From Sandaracinus amylolyticus (GTDB lineage: Bacteria > Myxococcota_A > Polyangia > Polyangiales > Sandaracinaceae): a DNA stretch of 64,000 nucleotides. A program made the position numbers and the translations under genes. Positions 55,591 to 64,000 of the stretch are shown here, one piece after another. Numbering within the stretch: position 1 is the stretch's first letter; every line of letters begins with the position of its first letter. The notes below the pieces were generated by a model. The model made no database searches and was not told the origin of the DNA. It saw only the letters and a program-made list of their open reading frames with translations. Where the stretch lies: positions 2,666,001-2,730,000 of the forward strand of contig NZ_CP011125.1 of assembly GCF_000737325.1 (NCBI RefSeq), in the 5' to 3' direction.

Positions 55591-58500
55591 ATGCGAAGAC
55601 ACCTGTGGCTCGCAGTGGGGCTCGTGCTCTCCGTCGCCGGGTGCGGCGACGGAGGAGGGGCCACCTCGTGCGAAGAGTCGAGCGAGTGCGCGCTGCCCGA
55701 GGGAGGCGGCGGAGTCTGTCGCGAGGGCACGTGCGGAGCGTGCCAGTCCGACGTGGAGTGCGCGGCTGCGCACGGCGGCGGCTCGACCTGCGACGAGGGC
55801 TCGTGCACGGCGCCCATCTGCAGCGGAGATGCCGGCTGCGAGTGCGAGCCCGGTGAATCGGGATGTGCGTGTCGCGCGTCGGGCGCGGCGTGCGACACCG
55901 GCCTCGCGTGCATCGCGGGCGTGTGCGAGGCGTGCAGCGCGGGCGCCGAAGGATGCGCGTGCCGCGCCGGTGCCGACGTCTGCGACGACGGTCTCGCGTG
56001 CCGCTCGCGGGTGTGCGAGCGATGCGAGCCCGGGACGGCCGGCTGCTCGTGCGACGCGGGCGCGTGCGAAGGCGAGCTCTTGTGCGTCGCGGGGGACTGC
56101 CGCGCCGCGGCGACCTGCGCGGATCTCCGCGATGCGGGCCTCTGCCCCGCATCGCAGCGATGCGAGATCGTCGCCGGCGCGCCGACGTGTCTCGACGTGT
56201 GCTCGGACGGATATCGCCGCGACGACGCGACCGGTGATTGTGTGATGTGCCCGGAGAGCGGCTGTGCGCCGACGACGTGCGAAGAGTGCACGGCGATGCA
56301 CCGAGTGTGTGTCTCGGGAGACGTCGTGACGTGCGGCGCGTGCGAGCCCGGATACCGACTCGACGCGAGCGGTGCGTGTGTCGACGAGCGCCTCTGTGGT
56401 GACGACGTCTGCCCCGCGGGGTCGATGCCCGATCACCGCGCCGACGGGACCTGCGAGTGCGTCGATCTGATGTGCGGCGCGGGCCAGGCCGAGACGCCGT
56501 CCGGGACGTGCGTGACGTGCGATTGCCCGGTGACGGTCGCCGGCCACACCGGCTCGGTCCACCCGCGCGCCAGCGCGACCGGCGGCTGCGTCTGCGAGAC
56601 GAACGAAGGCTATTACATCCCCGAAGGCGGCGACGCGAGCGCGCGTCCGTGCGACGAAGACGGAGACGGGTGGATCAACACCCGCGCTCGCGATGCCCTG
56701 CGCTCGACGGATCCCGCGATCCGCGCCAACGCGCGCTGCACGCTGCAGCTCGCGCGTCGCGTGACGTTGCAGAACGTCTACCAGCAGACCCTGCGCGTGT
56801 ACCCGTGCGCGACCGGGCTCGCCGTCGGCGCCGACGAGACGGTGTGCACCACGCTCGGCCTCGGCGGTCTCACGCCGATCGAGCTCGTGGAGTCCGATCG
56901 CAACGACAGCCCGGATCGTCTCGCGGACGATCTCGATCTCCCGACGTACGGCAACACCGGGCGCCGGCTCGTCGCGTCGGAGATCAACGGCATCACCCGC
57001 GCGTGTGTCGGTGAGCGCGCCGACTACGACTTCGACGGAACGCCGGACATCGCGCAGCGCCAGCCGCTTCCTTCGGCGGTGGTCACGAACGATCTGCGGC
57101 TGCGCGCGTTCTCGCACTTCGTCGAGCTGCACACGTCGCAGGTCGTCCCCGGCGCCGCGGGCGGCGACGGCGAGCTGGTGATCTCCGAGCGCTCGCGCTG
57201 CGAGGCCGACGGCGAGATGGGATTCGCGACGACGTCCGCGTCGACGTGGTGGCGCGACTGCCATCGTGATCGCGACGCGCGCTTCGGGACCGCGGCGGCG
57301 CCGCCCGGTCTCGACTTCGCGCAGTGGAGCTGCGACGAAGCGACCGGCGCGTGCGGTCTGCCGATCCCGGCGGTCGGTGCGGCGTCGTCGAGCCCGCGCG
57401 AGGCGCCTCAGCACGGCGTGTGCGAGCTCGGATCGGCTGCCGACTGGGGCGCGACGTGGCGCGGCATGGGCCATCACAGCCAGTTCCGGTGCACGCTCGT
57501 CGACAGCACCTCGACTGCGCTGCACGCGGTCCCGCTCGCGTCCTTCGTCGGCGCGCCGGGCGCGGAGACGACTGCCTATCTCGAGATGCAGGACTGCACC
57601 TGGACCGATCCCGCTGGGCCTCCGGCCTGCACCGCGACGACTCCGACGGAGGGGCGCGTGGGATGGGCGATGGTGCGTCATTCGCCGTCGGTGAGGATCG
57701 GCGGCGCGAGCGCGCCCGACGTCCTCGGTTGTGTCGACGAGTCGCGCGCAGCGGCGCCGGTCGGCGCGGGCGATGCGCGCCTGTTGACCGACTGCTACGG
57801 GGGCGCGGCGGAAGCGTTCGCGTGGTCGGGCGACGGCTGCGAAGACCTGCCCGCGAGCGCCGGCTCGACCGCGTCGTGGCTCGACCTGCCCGCGGGCGTC
57901 ACGGCCATCGCGTATCGCGACGCCGGGTGCACCGGTCCGAGCGTGCGCCTCGAGGCGGACACCGACTTCTGCGCTGGCACGCGCTACGACGACGGCACTG
58001 GCGTCAACGATCGAATCGGCTCGGTCCGACTGCTCGCGGTCGGCTGGGATCGCGCGCTCTGTCCCGCGGATCCGCCGGGCATCGAGTTCTATTCGGACGG
58101 CGATCCGTCGCACTTCGGCCGCTTGCGCTGCGAGTGCACGAGCCCGCTCGTCGGGTATTTCTGGGACGACGACGGCGACGGCATCGGCCGCAACGCGTAC
58201 GCGGGCGGGCTCACCTGCGTGCCCCCGACCGCGCCTCCGCCGGGCGGCGACGGAACGCGCGGAAGGTGGGTGACGACGAGCGGCGATTGCGACGATGCCA
58301 ATCGTGGCAACTTCCCCGGCAACACCGACGCTTACGAGGGCAACGACGAGAACTGCGACGGAGTCGACGGATACGTGGATCGACTCGTCTACGTGCGTCC
58401 CGACGGCGTCGATTACGTGGGGACGACTCCGGTCACCTGTGGTCTCACTCCCTCGAGCCCGTGCCGCACCCTCTGGCGCGCGATCGCGATCGCGAGGGAT

Positions 58501-59847
58501 CTCGATCGCGACGTGGCGATCACGGTCGGCACCCACGAGCCGCCGGTGAATTCCGGCGGCGCGACGTATCCGTCCGCCGCGCTGACGTCGGTGCTCTCGC
58601 TCGGCGAGTCGGTGCGTCTCCTGGGCGGCTATTCGCGCGACTTCCGCGCTCGCACGATGGACGCCGGGGCGACCGTGTACGTCGACACGCGCGAGCGCGC
58701 CGGCCGCGTCGTCGGGCTCGAGGTCGCGAGCGGCACGGGCAATCTCGTGCAGTCGCTGACCATCCGCAGTCAGTGCGCGACGTGCACGACGCCGGGCACG
58801 TCGGTGTACGGCATGCGCGTGACGGGCTCGTCGGGCCTCGTGCTCGATCGCGTGCGCGTGGTCGCCGGGCCCGGCCAGGCGGGCCGACACGGCGACGTGG
58901 GCACGACCGGCGCGAACGGCTCGGGCGGAGGCCGCGGCGAGAACGCGGACGACGACTCGCCGAACGATCGCGGCCGGGCAGGATCGGCCGGTTGGGGCTG
59001 CGGACACGGCGGTGGCCGGCGCGAGGACCAGTCGTGGACGCACTCGTGCGGCAGCGGTGACGACGACAGCTCCGGCAGCGGCGGCTTCACCGGGTGCAGC
59101 GGTCAGTCGGCCGGCAGCTCGCCGCACGGAAGCGGCGGCAACGGCGGCGCGGGGCAGTCGGGCAACCGTGATCCCGGCGGCGCCGGCAGCGCGGGGAACC
59201 CGGGCAGCAACGGCGTCAACGGGACGTCGGGGTCGGCGGTCACGATCCGCGACGGCTGGTGGGTCGGCGCGTCGGGCACCGCGGGCGGTCACGGTGGCCA
59301 CGGCGGCGGCGGCGGTGGCGGAGGCGGCGGCGACGACTGCTGCTCCGGAATCGGCCACGGTGCGGGTGGCGGCGGTGGCGGCGGCGGCGGATGCGCGGGC
59401 GGACCGGGCGGCGCTGGCTCGGCCGGCGGCGCGTCGATCGCGCTGTTCGTGATGAGCTCGAGCGTGGAGCTGCGCAGCGCGTCGCTCGTCTCTCAGAACG
59501 GCGGCAACGGCGGCAACGGCGGGCCTGGCGGCCGCGGCGGCAGCGGCGGCGACGGCGGGGGCGGCGGCTCGAGCTCGATCTCGACGTTCGGGTACGGCGC
59601 GGCCGGTGGGCGCGGCGGCGACGGCGGCGATGCGGGCTGGGGCGGCAACGGCGGCGGCGGCCGCGGCGGCGACTCGTGGACGATCTACCGCGCGGACGGC
59701 TCGTCGAGCAGCGTCACGCGCACCGGCACGACGATGCTGACGCGCGGGAACGGTGGGACCGGCGGCGCGGGCGGCGCGGCGAGCGGCGCGGGCGCACCGG
59801 CGGCGGGGCCTGCGGGCGCGAACGGAGACTCGGGCGAGCAGAACTGA
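55591..59847 (+). CDS. Giant Cys-rich and Gly-rich lipoprotein with MopE-like metal-binding motif
   Basis: A 1,418-residue lipoprotein (lipobox LVLSVAGC, Cys18). Residues 27-330 form many Cys modules of the same type as the preceding gene (GCACRAGADVCDDGLACR and similar). The middle is beta-rich. Residues about 860-930 match the MopE-type metal-binding motif: DDDGDGIGRNAYAG, GDCDDANRGNFPGN and NDENCDGVD. Residues 930-1100 look like a pectate-lyase-type beta helix. The last 315 residues are Gly/Ser/Asn-rich (GGNGGAGQSGN, GGHGGHGGGGGGG) with GGxGGx repeats, like PGRS or collagen-like surface tails, interrupted by two non-Gly segments. It follows 111 bp after the Tc-A-like gene with GGGGAGG upstream. 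Function unknown; surface adhesion or matrix role is possible. Confidence 0.82.
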   Translation: MRRHLWLAVGLVLSVAGCGDGGGATSCEESSECALPEGGGGVCREGTCGACQSDVECAAAHGGGSTCDEGSCTAPICSGDAGCECEPGESGCACRASGAACDTGLACIAGVCEACSAGAEGCACRAGADVCDDGLACRSRVCERCEPGTAGCSCDAGACEGELLCVAGDCRAAATCADLRDAGLCPASQRCEIVAGAPTCLDVCSDGYRRDDATGDCVMCPESGCAPTTCEECTAMHRVCVSGDVVTCGACEPGYRLDASGACVDERLCGDDVCPAGSMPDHRADGTCECVDLMCGAGQAETPSGTCVTCDCPVTVAGHTGSVHPRASATGGCVCETNEGYYIPEGGDASARPCDEDGDGWINTRARDALRSTDPAIRANARCTLQLARRVTLQNVYQQTLRVYPCATGLAVGADETVCTTLGLGGLTPIELVESDRNDSPDRLADDLDLPTYGNTGRRLVASEINGITRACVGERADYDFDGTPDIAQRQPLPSAVVTNDLRLRAFSHFVELHTSQVVPGAAGGDGELVISERSRCEADGEMGFATTSASTWWRDCHRDRDARFGTAAAPPGLDFAQWSCDEATGACGLPIPAVGAASSSPREAPQHGVCELGSAADWGATWRGMGHHSQFRCTLVDSTSTALHAVPLASFVGAPGAETTAYLEMQDCTWTDPAGPPACTATTPTEGRVGWAMVRHSPSVRIGGASAPDVLGCVDESRAAAPVGAGDARLLTDCYGGAAEAFAWSGDGCEDLPASAGSTASWLDLPAGVTAIAYRDAGCTGPSVRLEADTDFCAGTRYDDGTGVNDRIGSVRLLAVGWDRALCPADPPGIEFYSDGDPSHFGRLRCECTSPLVGYFWDDDGDGIGRNAYAGGLTCVPPTAPPPGGDGTRGRWVTTSGDCDDANRGNFPGNTDAYEGNDENCDGVDGYVDRLVYVRPDGVDYVGTTPVTCGLTPSSPCRTLWRAIAIARDLDRDVAITVGTHEPPVNSGGATYPSAALTSVLSLGESVRLLGGYSRDFRARTMDAGATVYVDTRERAGRVVGLEVASGTGNLVQSLTIRSQCATCTTPGTSVYGMRVTGSSGLVLDRVRVVAGPGQAGRHGDVGTTGANGSGGGRGENADDDSPNDRGRAGSAGWGCGHGGGRREDQSWTHSCGSGDDDSSGSGGFTGCSGQSAGSSPHGSGGNGGAGQSGNRDPGGAGSAGNPGSNGVNGTSGSAVTIRDGWWVGASGTAGGHGGHGGGGGGGGGGDDCCSGIGHGAGGGGGGGGGCAGGPGGAGSAGGASIALFVMSSSVELRSASLVSQNGGNGGNGGPGGRGGSGGDGGGGGSSSISTFGYGAAGGRGGDGGDAGWGGNGGGGRGGDSWTIYRADGSSSSVTRTGTTMLTRGNGGTGGAGGAASGAGAPAAGPAGANGDSGEQN

Positions 59848-59908
59848 TCGCGTCGCTCGACGAGAGGTGCCCGGTCGGCGCGACGGCGTCGACCGGGCAT
59901 CGTCGCGC

Positions 59909-61636
59909 TCAGCGCGTCGGCGCGGTGCAGGTCCCCGACGCGCAGCCGAGGCCCTCGGCGCAGTCGAAGCTCGTCGCGCAGGGCTGGCCGGCGCGCTGCG
60001 GCGCGCACACGCCCTCGACGCACTCCATGCGACCGCAGCAGTCGCTCGTCTCCACGCAGCGCTCGGCCGCGGTCACGCAGCACTCGGGCGTCGTCGAGCC
60101 GACCTCGGGGATGCGGCACACGAGGCCGCCGCAGCACTGCGAGCTCTCGGGGTTGCACGCGACGGTCTCTCGCTGGCACTCCGACGCGTCACGGCACGCG
60201 CCGGCGATGCACACGAGGTCGTCGCAGCAGTCGCTGTCGTTGAGACAGAGCACGTCCTCGCCGCCGCACTGGCACTCGCCGTCCTCGCACAACATCGCGC
60301 CGCAGCAGTCGGTCGAGTCCACGCACGCGGTGCCGCCCTGCGCGCAGCACGCGGTCGACGCGCCCGCTTCGGTGCTGCGGTTGCCGCACGCGAGCCCGTC
60401 GCAGCACTCGCCGCTCATCGCGCACGACTCGCCCTGGTCCTTGCACATCGGGCCCTCGGGCTGGCAGAGGAAGCTCTGGCACGTGAGGCCGTCGCAGCAC
60501 TCGCTGCTGTCGATGCAGAACGAGTTCATCCGACCGCACTGACACGTGCCGTCGCGGCACTGCATGAACCCGCAGCAGTCGAGCGAATTCTCGCACTCCT
60601 GGTCCTGACCGACGCAGCAGCGCGGAAGGAGCGGTGCGGGACGACAGACCGCGCCGTTGCAGCACTGCTGGCTCGGGAGCAGGCCACCGAGCACGCAGCT
60701 GAGGCTCGGCCCCTGACACGTCGTGCAGTCGCCGAACTCGCAGTTGAGCGCGCCGCCGCAGCTGCCCTCGGTGCCGCCGGTGTCGCAGCACATCTGCATG
60801 TCGCGACCGCAGTCGGAGGGAAGCGCCTCGCACTGGTTCGTCGTGCGGTTGCAGATCAGATCGGGATCGCACTGCCCGCGCGCGCAGCAGGGCGCGCCGT
60901 CGAACCCGCAGTCGTCGGGGCGCAGGCACGTGCCGCCGACGCAGCGCAGCGTGCCCTCGCACTGATCACCGCCGGGCATTCCGCGATCGTCGCAGCACGC
61001 GCGATCGATGCTGCCGCACGCGGTCGCGGGATCGACGTTGGCGCAGGTGCCGCCGACGCACACGAGCGAGCCGTTGCACCCGGCGACGCCGTCGCAGCAC
61101 GCCTGGCCGGAATCACCGCACGCGCCGCAGGTGCCAGCGCTGCACACGAGGCCCGAGCGACACGTGAACCCCGTGCAGCAGGTGCCGCCCGCGCCGCCGC
61201 AGGTCTCCATGCCGGGCGGGAGATCGTCTTCCGGCCGCGCGCAGACGCCCGCGTTGCACACCATCCCGGTGCAGCAGTCGCTCGACCCGGTGCACGCGCC
61301 GCCGCGCGGCGAGCAGCACGCGCCGCCTTCGCACGAGAGCCCGCGGCAGCAGTCGGCCGCGGAGTCGCAGCTGGGCCCACCGGGCTGGATGCAGCAGCGA
61401 TCGCCGCTCCCGCACCGCAATCCGAGCTCGCACGTGCGCCCCGCGCAGCACGCGTTCCCGCCGCCGCCGCACACGGTGTCGACGGGCACCTCGCCGTCGC
61501 GTCGCGTGGTCGCACCGTCGCGTGAACCGCCGTCGCGTCGATCATCGTCGCTGCCGCTGGCGCAACCGGCGGCAGACACGGCGAGGAGGAGCAGGAACGA
61601 GGCGAGGACTGCGGAAAGAGAAGCGCGGGACGTCAC
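59909..61636 (-). CDS. Lipoprotein with repeated CC-containing Cys modules
   Basis: A 575-residue lipoprotein with a GTG start and lipobox VSAAGC (Cys25). After a charged linker, almost the whole protein is a string of about 20 Cys modules of 25-40 residues with the pattern C...(S/D)xxCCxGLxC...GxC, for example DSADCCRGLSCEGGACC and ECCDGLACGNRS. Adjacent CysCys pairs are characteristic of Dickkopf/colipase-like or toxin-like disulfide knots. Such a rod would be very stable outside the cell. No catalytic site is visible. It is convergent with the glycine-rich lipoprotein gene, 61 bp between ends. Confidence 0.82.
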   Translation of the reverse strand: MTSRASLSAVLASFLLLLAVSAAGCASGSDDDRRDGGSRDGATTRRDGEVPVDTVCGGGGNACCAGRTCELGLRCGSGDRCCIQPGGPSCDSAADCCRGLSCEGGACCSPRGGACTGSSDCCTGMVCNAGVCARPEDDLPPGMETCGGAGGTCCTGFTCRSGLVCSAGTCGACGDSGQACCDGVAGCNGSLVCVGGTCANVDPATACGSIDRACCDDRGMPGGDQCEGTLRCVGGTCLRPDDCGFDGAPCCARGQCDPDLICNRTTNQCEALPSDCGRDMQMCCDTGGTEGSCGGALNCEFGDCTTCQGPSLSCVLGGLLPSQQCCNGAVCRPAPLLPRCCVGQDQECENSLDCCGFMQCRDGTCQCGRMNSFCIDSSECCDGLTCQSFLCQPEGPMCKDQGESCAMSGECCDGLACGNRSTEAGASTACCAQGGTACVDSTDCCGAMLCEDGECQCGGEDVLCLNDSDCCDDLVCIAGACRDASECQRETVACNPESSQCCGGLVCRIPEVGSTTPECCVTAAERCVETSDCCGRMECVEGVCAPQRAGQPCATSFDCAEGLGCASGTCTAPTR

Positions 61637-61690
61637 GAGGCCGACGGTATCACGCGCTCCCGTCGTGACGAAAACGTGCGACGTGCGTGG

Positions 61691-62728
61691 TCACGCGCGG
61701 GCGATCGGGCGCGTGCTCGGCGTCGTCGGCTCGGGCATCCCGAAGAACCGGCGCGCGATGCGCGGGAGCCAGCCGCTCCGCTTCCGCACGGGCTCGCTCG
61801 GCGCGATCTCGCGGCGGGTCTCGTCGCCGATCGGATCGATGCGATCGAGCGTCGAGAGCAGATCGTCGAGGTGCGCGTCGGCGAGCTCGGGGCGCGAGAT
61901 CCCCGCCGCCCGCATCTGATCCTCGATGCGTCCGAGCAGCGCCACCAGCGCGCCGTCGTCGAGGTTGCGCGCGAGCGCGCGCTCGACGATCGGGAGCGCC
62001 TCGAGCAGCGCGCCGCGATCCGCGAGCATCGTCCCCAGCAGGCGCGCGGGCTCGCTCCACTCGGGCGCGAGCGCGAGCGCACGACGCAGCGCGTCTTCGG
62101 CGCGCGCATGCTCGCGACGGGCGGTCCGCGCGCGGGCCTCGACCACGAGCACGTCGGCGTCCTCCTCGCGCCCGAGCGCGGACGCGATCACCTCGAGCGC
62201 CTCGGCCTCGCGCTCGTCGTCGAGCAGCGCCTGCGCGAGCAGCGCGGGCTCTTCGTGCTCGGGATCGTCGCGGAAGCGCGCGAGGCGCGCGTCGAGCGCG
62301 ACGCGCCGCTCGTGGCGACGCACCAGCTCGCGCGTCGCATCGTCGGTCGCGCCCGCCGCGAGCGCGCGTCGCGCCACGTCGGCCGCGCGCTCCTCGCGGC
62401 CGCGCATCGAGAGCACCATCGCGAGCCAGCGCAGCGGCTCGGCCCACTCGGGCGCCTTCTTCGCCGCGCGCGTGAGCACGAGCTGCGCGAACGTGAGCTG
62501 CCCCGTGCGCACGGCGGCCACGCCGCAGCCGAGCAGCAGATCGACGTCGTCGGGATCCGCCTGGAGCGCCGAGTCGACGACCTCGAGCGCGTCGTGCGTG
62601 CGCCCCGCCGACACCAGCTCGAGCGCGAGGAGCGCGGGCTCTTCGGAGTCGGGACGGCTGCGGAACCGCAGCACCCTCACGTCGAGCTGATGATCGAGCG
62701 TGCCCTCGAAGGTCGCGCCTGCGTCCAT
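61691..62728 (-). CDS. Tetratricopeptide-repeat protein
   Basis: A 345-residue soluble protein, with GGGAGG upstream of ATG 62728. TPR-type helix pairs are visible between about residues 30 and 260, for example ALELVSAGRTHDALEVVDSA, LVLTRAAKKAPEWAEPLRWL and ALLDDEREAEALEVIASAL. The C-terminal 60 residues are basic (VRKRSGWLPRIARRFFG), perhaps membrane- or nucleic-acid-associated. There is no signal peptide. TPR proteins act as scaffolds; the partner is unknown. Confidence 0.82.
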   Translation of the reverse strand: MDAGATFEGTLDHQLDVRVLRFRSRPDSEEPALLALELVSAGRTHDALEVVDSALQADPDDVDLLLGCGVAAVRTGQLTFAQLVLTRAAKKAPEWAEPLRWLAMVLSMRGREERAADVARRALAAGATDDATRELVRRHERRVALDARLARFRDDPEHEEPALLAQALLDDEREAEALEVIASALGREEDADVLVVEARARTARREHARAEDALRRALALAPEWSEPARLLGTMLADRGALLEALPIVERALARNLDDGALVALLGRIEDQMRAAGISRPELADAHLDDLLSTLDRIDPIGDETRREIAPSEPVRKRSGWLPRIARRFFGMPEPTTPSTRPIARA

Positions 62729-62797
62729 GACCGACTGCCTCCCGAATGGGGTCGGGTATGCAGCCGCTCGATCTCGGCCACCAAATATTCGGCGATC

Positions 62798-63190
62798 TCA
62801 CTCCTCCGGCGGAGGAGGCGGCCCACCCGGGCTCGTCGCCCAATCGCAGTCGACGATCTCGTCCGGATAGTACCCACGCGCGATCACGAGCAGGCTGCCC
62901 GAGTCGGGGCACGTCACCGTGAGCCCGGGGCAGCGCGAGCACATCGGTCCGTCGTCGTTCTCGCCGAGCTGCACGTCCCACGTGCACTCGTCCTCTTCGA
63001 GCGTGCCGTCGCAGATGCGCAGCACGGGATCGGGCGTCGCGGTGCACGAGCCGACGCCGAGGCAGCCGCACGACACGAACACCGGCTCACCCGGCGCGCA
63101 GTCGGTCGTGCCGACCTTGTTCCCCTTGCACCCCGCGACGAGCGGCATCGCCGCGATCGCGATCGCGAGCAGCAGGTTGCGCGTCGTCAT
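62798..63190 (-). CDS. Small Cys-rich lipoprotein (paralogue of the upstream gene)
   Basis: A 130-residue lipoprotein (lipobox MPLVAGC, Cys21). Its ATG overlaps the stop of the upstream gene (TGATG), and GGGAGG lies inside the end of that gene, so translation is coupled. It has about ten Cys in a pattern shared with the upstream protein (DCAPGEPVFVSCGC, VLRICDGTLEEDEC, CPDSGSLLVIARGYYPDEI), ending in a Pro/Gly tail. The two are clearly paralogues. Function unknown. Confidence 0.8.
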   Translation of the reverse strand: MTTRNLLLAIAIAAMPLVAGCKGNKVGTTDCAPGEPVFVSCGCLGVGSCTATPDPVLRICDGTLEEDECTWDVQLGENDDGPMCSRCPGLTVTCPDSGSLLVIARGYYPDEIVDCDWATSPGGPPPPPEE

Positions 63191-63624
63191 CAAGGACCTC
63201 CCGCGTCGTTCGTGGACGTGCCCGCGTCGCTCAGCGTGAGCGGCGGGCGCTCCTCCACGCGCCAGTCGCACGTGAACGCGCTGCTGCTCCCGGTGTAGCC
63301 CTTGAGCGTGACCGTGATGTGCCCGGACTCCGGGCAGATCATCTGCGCGAGCGGGCACGTCGAGAAGCAGAGGTCGATCGAGTCGTCGCTCTCGGCGATC
63401 AAGGAGCCCTCGACGCACTCCGAGACGGGCGTGTCCCCGTCGCAGATCTGCAGCCACGGGTCGCCGGTGCACTCGCCGATCGAGCACGCCTGGTTGCAGC
63501 CGACCCAGATGTGCGCGCCGGGCGTGCAGTCGACCGTCTCCTCACCGCGCGATGGCTTGCAGCCCACGATCGCGAGGGCCGCGCCCGCGAGCGCGAGCGC
63601 GAGCGAGCGACGAAGTTGAAGCAT
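63190..63624 (-). CDS. Small Cys-rich lipoprotein
   Basis: A 144-residue lipoprotein (lipobox ALAIVGC, Cys22), first gene of a coupled pair. Shared features with its downstream paralogue are DCTPGAHIWVGCNQAC, WLQICDGDTPVSEC, the acidic AESDDSIDLCFSTC and ICPESGHITVTLKGY, followed by an Asp/Ser tail. The regular Cys suggest one disulfide-rich domain of about 100 residues. It is divergent from the partial gene at 63685; about 60 bp carry both promoters. Confidence 0.8.
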   Translation of the reverse strand: MLQLRRSLALALAGAALAIVGCKPSRGEETVDCTPGAHIWVGCNQACSIGECTGDPWLQICDGDTPVSECVEGSLIAESDDSIDLCFSTCPLAQMICPESGHITVTLKGYTGSSSAFTCDWRVEERPPLTLSDAGTSTNDAGGP

Positions 63625-63684
63625 TCGCCCACGGTACCACGACGGGATCGGTGCGCGTCGATCGCGCGCGCGTATGCTTCGCGC

Positions 63685-64000
63685 GTGCGCGCACCGATCG
63701 AGCGAGCTCGCGAGCGGATCGAGCAGTGGGTGGATGCGCGCGCCGCGGCTCGCCTCGCACGAGGGGACGCGCGGCGCGAAGCGTCGGCGAGAGAAGAGAA
63801 GGCCCGTCGTGCGCTCGGCTCGGGCGAGGTGCGCGAGGCGATCGGCGAGGCCGCGTCTCTGGGGCAGATCGCGGCCGACGAGCACGCCGCGATGCTGGCC
63901 CACGTCGCTCGTGCCGCGCGCGACGAGGTGCTCTCGCGCGCCGGCGTGAGCGCGCTCCCGATCGACGCGACGATCGTGATCGCGGGCGCGCCGCGCACGC
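63685..64000 (+). CDS. Partial gene of unknown function, runs off the right edge
   Basis: An open frame of at least 105 codons from GTG 63685 with normal third-position GC for this genome. The N-terminal 85 residues are strongly charged and probably helical or coiled-coil (ERARERIEQWVDARAAARLA, ASAREEKARRALGSGEVREA). The last visible residues (LPIDATIVIAGAP) look like the start of a Rossmann or P-loop beta strand. Too little is present to name it. Confidence 0.5.
   Translation, partial: MRAPIERARERIEQWVDARAAARLARGDARREASAREEKARRALGSGEVREAIGEAASLGQIAADEHAAMLAHVARAARDEVLSRAGVSALPIDATIVIAGAPRT

Noticed and set aside
52843-59358. A very long open frame (about 2,170 codons) on the minus strand opposite the two giant lipoprotein genes
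   Set aside because: Its product is an Arg/Ala/Val-rich low-complexity string with no domain, and it mirrors the third-position GC bias of the plus-strand genes. The plus strand has lipoboxes, good ribosome-binding sites and recognisable modules.

Overview
The window is very GC-rich, with a strong third-position G/C bias that opens long meaningless reading frames opposite almost every true gene. Its content points to a myxobacterium (Myxococcota), plausibly close to Sandaracinaceae. The signs are many secreted lipoproteins rich in 'Asp-Ala-Gly' and Cys motifs, FG-GAP, RCC1 and MopE-like metal-binding proteins, a eukaryote-like Ser/Thr kinase beside a sigma-54 activator, many two-component systems, and giant RHS/SpvB proteins. 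The taxonomy is inferred from content only. I saw no rRNA, tRNA, CRISPR array, transposase, prophage or replication origin.

Layout. 1-5669: the 5' part of endonuclease III (minus strand), an FG-GAP lipoprotein, an ECF-type sigma factor overlapping a TPR membrane protein, a small membrane protein and a nucleic-acid methyltransferase. 5691-14197 (minus strand): a run of secreted proteins (RCC1 repeats, Cys-rich lipoprotein, formylglycine-generating-enzyme-like protein, metalloprotease, PPC-domain lipoprotein) plus a LuxR-type regulator. 14263-21147: class II glutamine amidotransferase, RNase HII, Fe-S uracil-DNA glycosylase, a Spy/CpxP-like protein joined to a response regulator and kinase, then DUF2243 and CtaG membrane proteins. 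21183-26892: an aldehyde-dehydrogenase-family enzyme, a DUF2914 protein, a P-domain lipoprotein bracketed by GACCAC repeats, and a response regulator/kinase/small-protein cassette. 27491-36735 (minus strand): a GNAT-deacetylase fusion, proC, a sigma-54 activator with a Ser/Thr kinase, and a NarL regulator with a kinase-receiver-kinase hybrid. Two gene-free stretches here (26893-27490 and 29285-30010) hold tandem repeats.

36897-59847 is the most unusual part. Two tandem RHS/SpvB proteins of about 2,040 residues share a nearly identical 3-kb 5' half and then diverge. They are followed on the same strand by a small lipoprotein, a 1,858-residue lipoprotein whose helical C-terminal half and terminal beta segment resemble Tc-toxin A subunits, and a 1,418-residue Cys-rich/Gly-rich lipoprotein. 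SpvB-TcdB-RHS proteins are the B/C parts of Tc (ABC) toxins, so this may be a surface-anchored Tc-like complex. The same perfect 12-bp palindrome lies 80-90 bp ahead of both the first RHS gene and the small lipoprotein gene, suggesting shared control. 59909-63624 (minus strand) holds a CC-rich lipoprotein, a TPR protein and two coupled paralogous small lipoproteins. A partial gene runs off the right edge.
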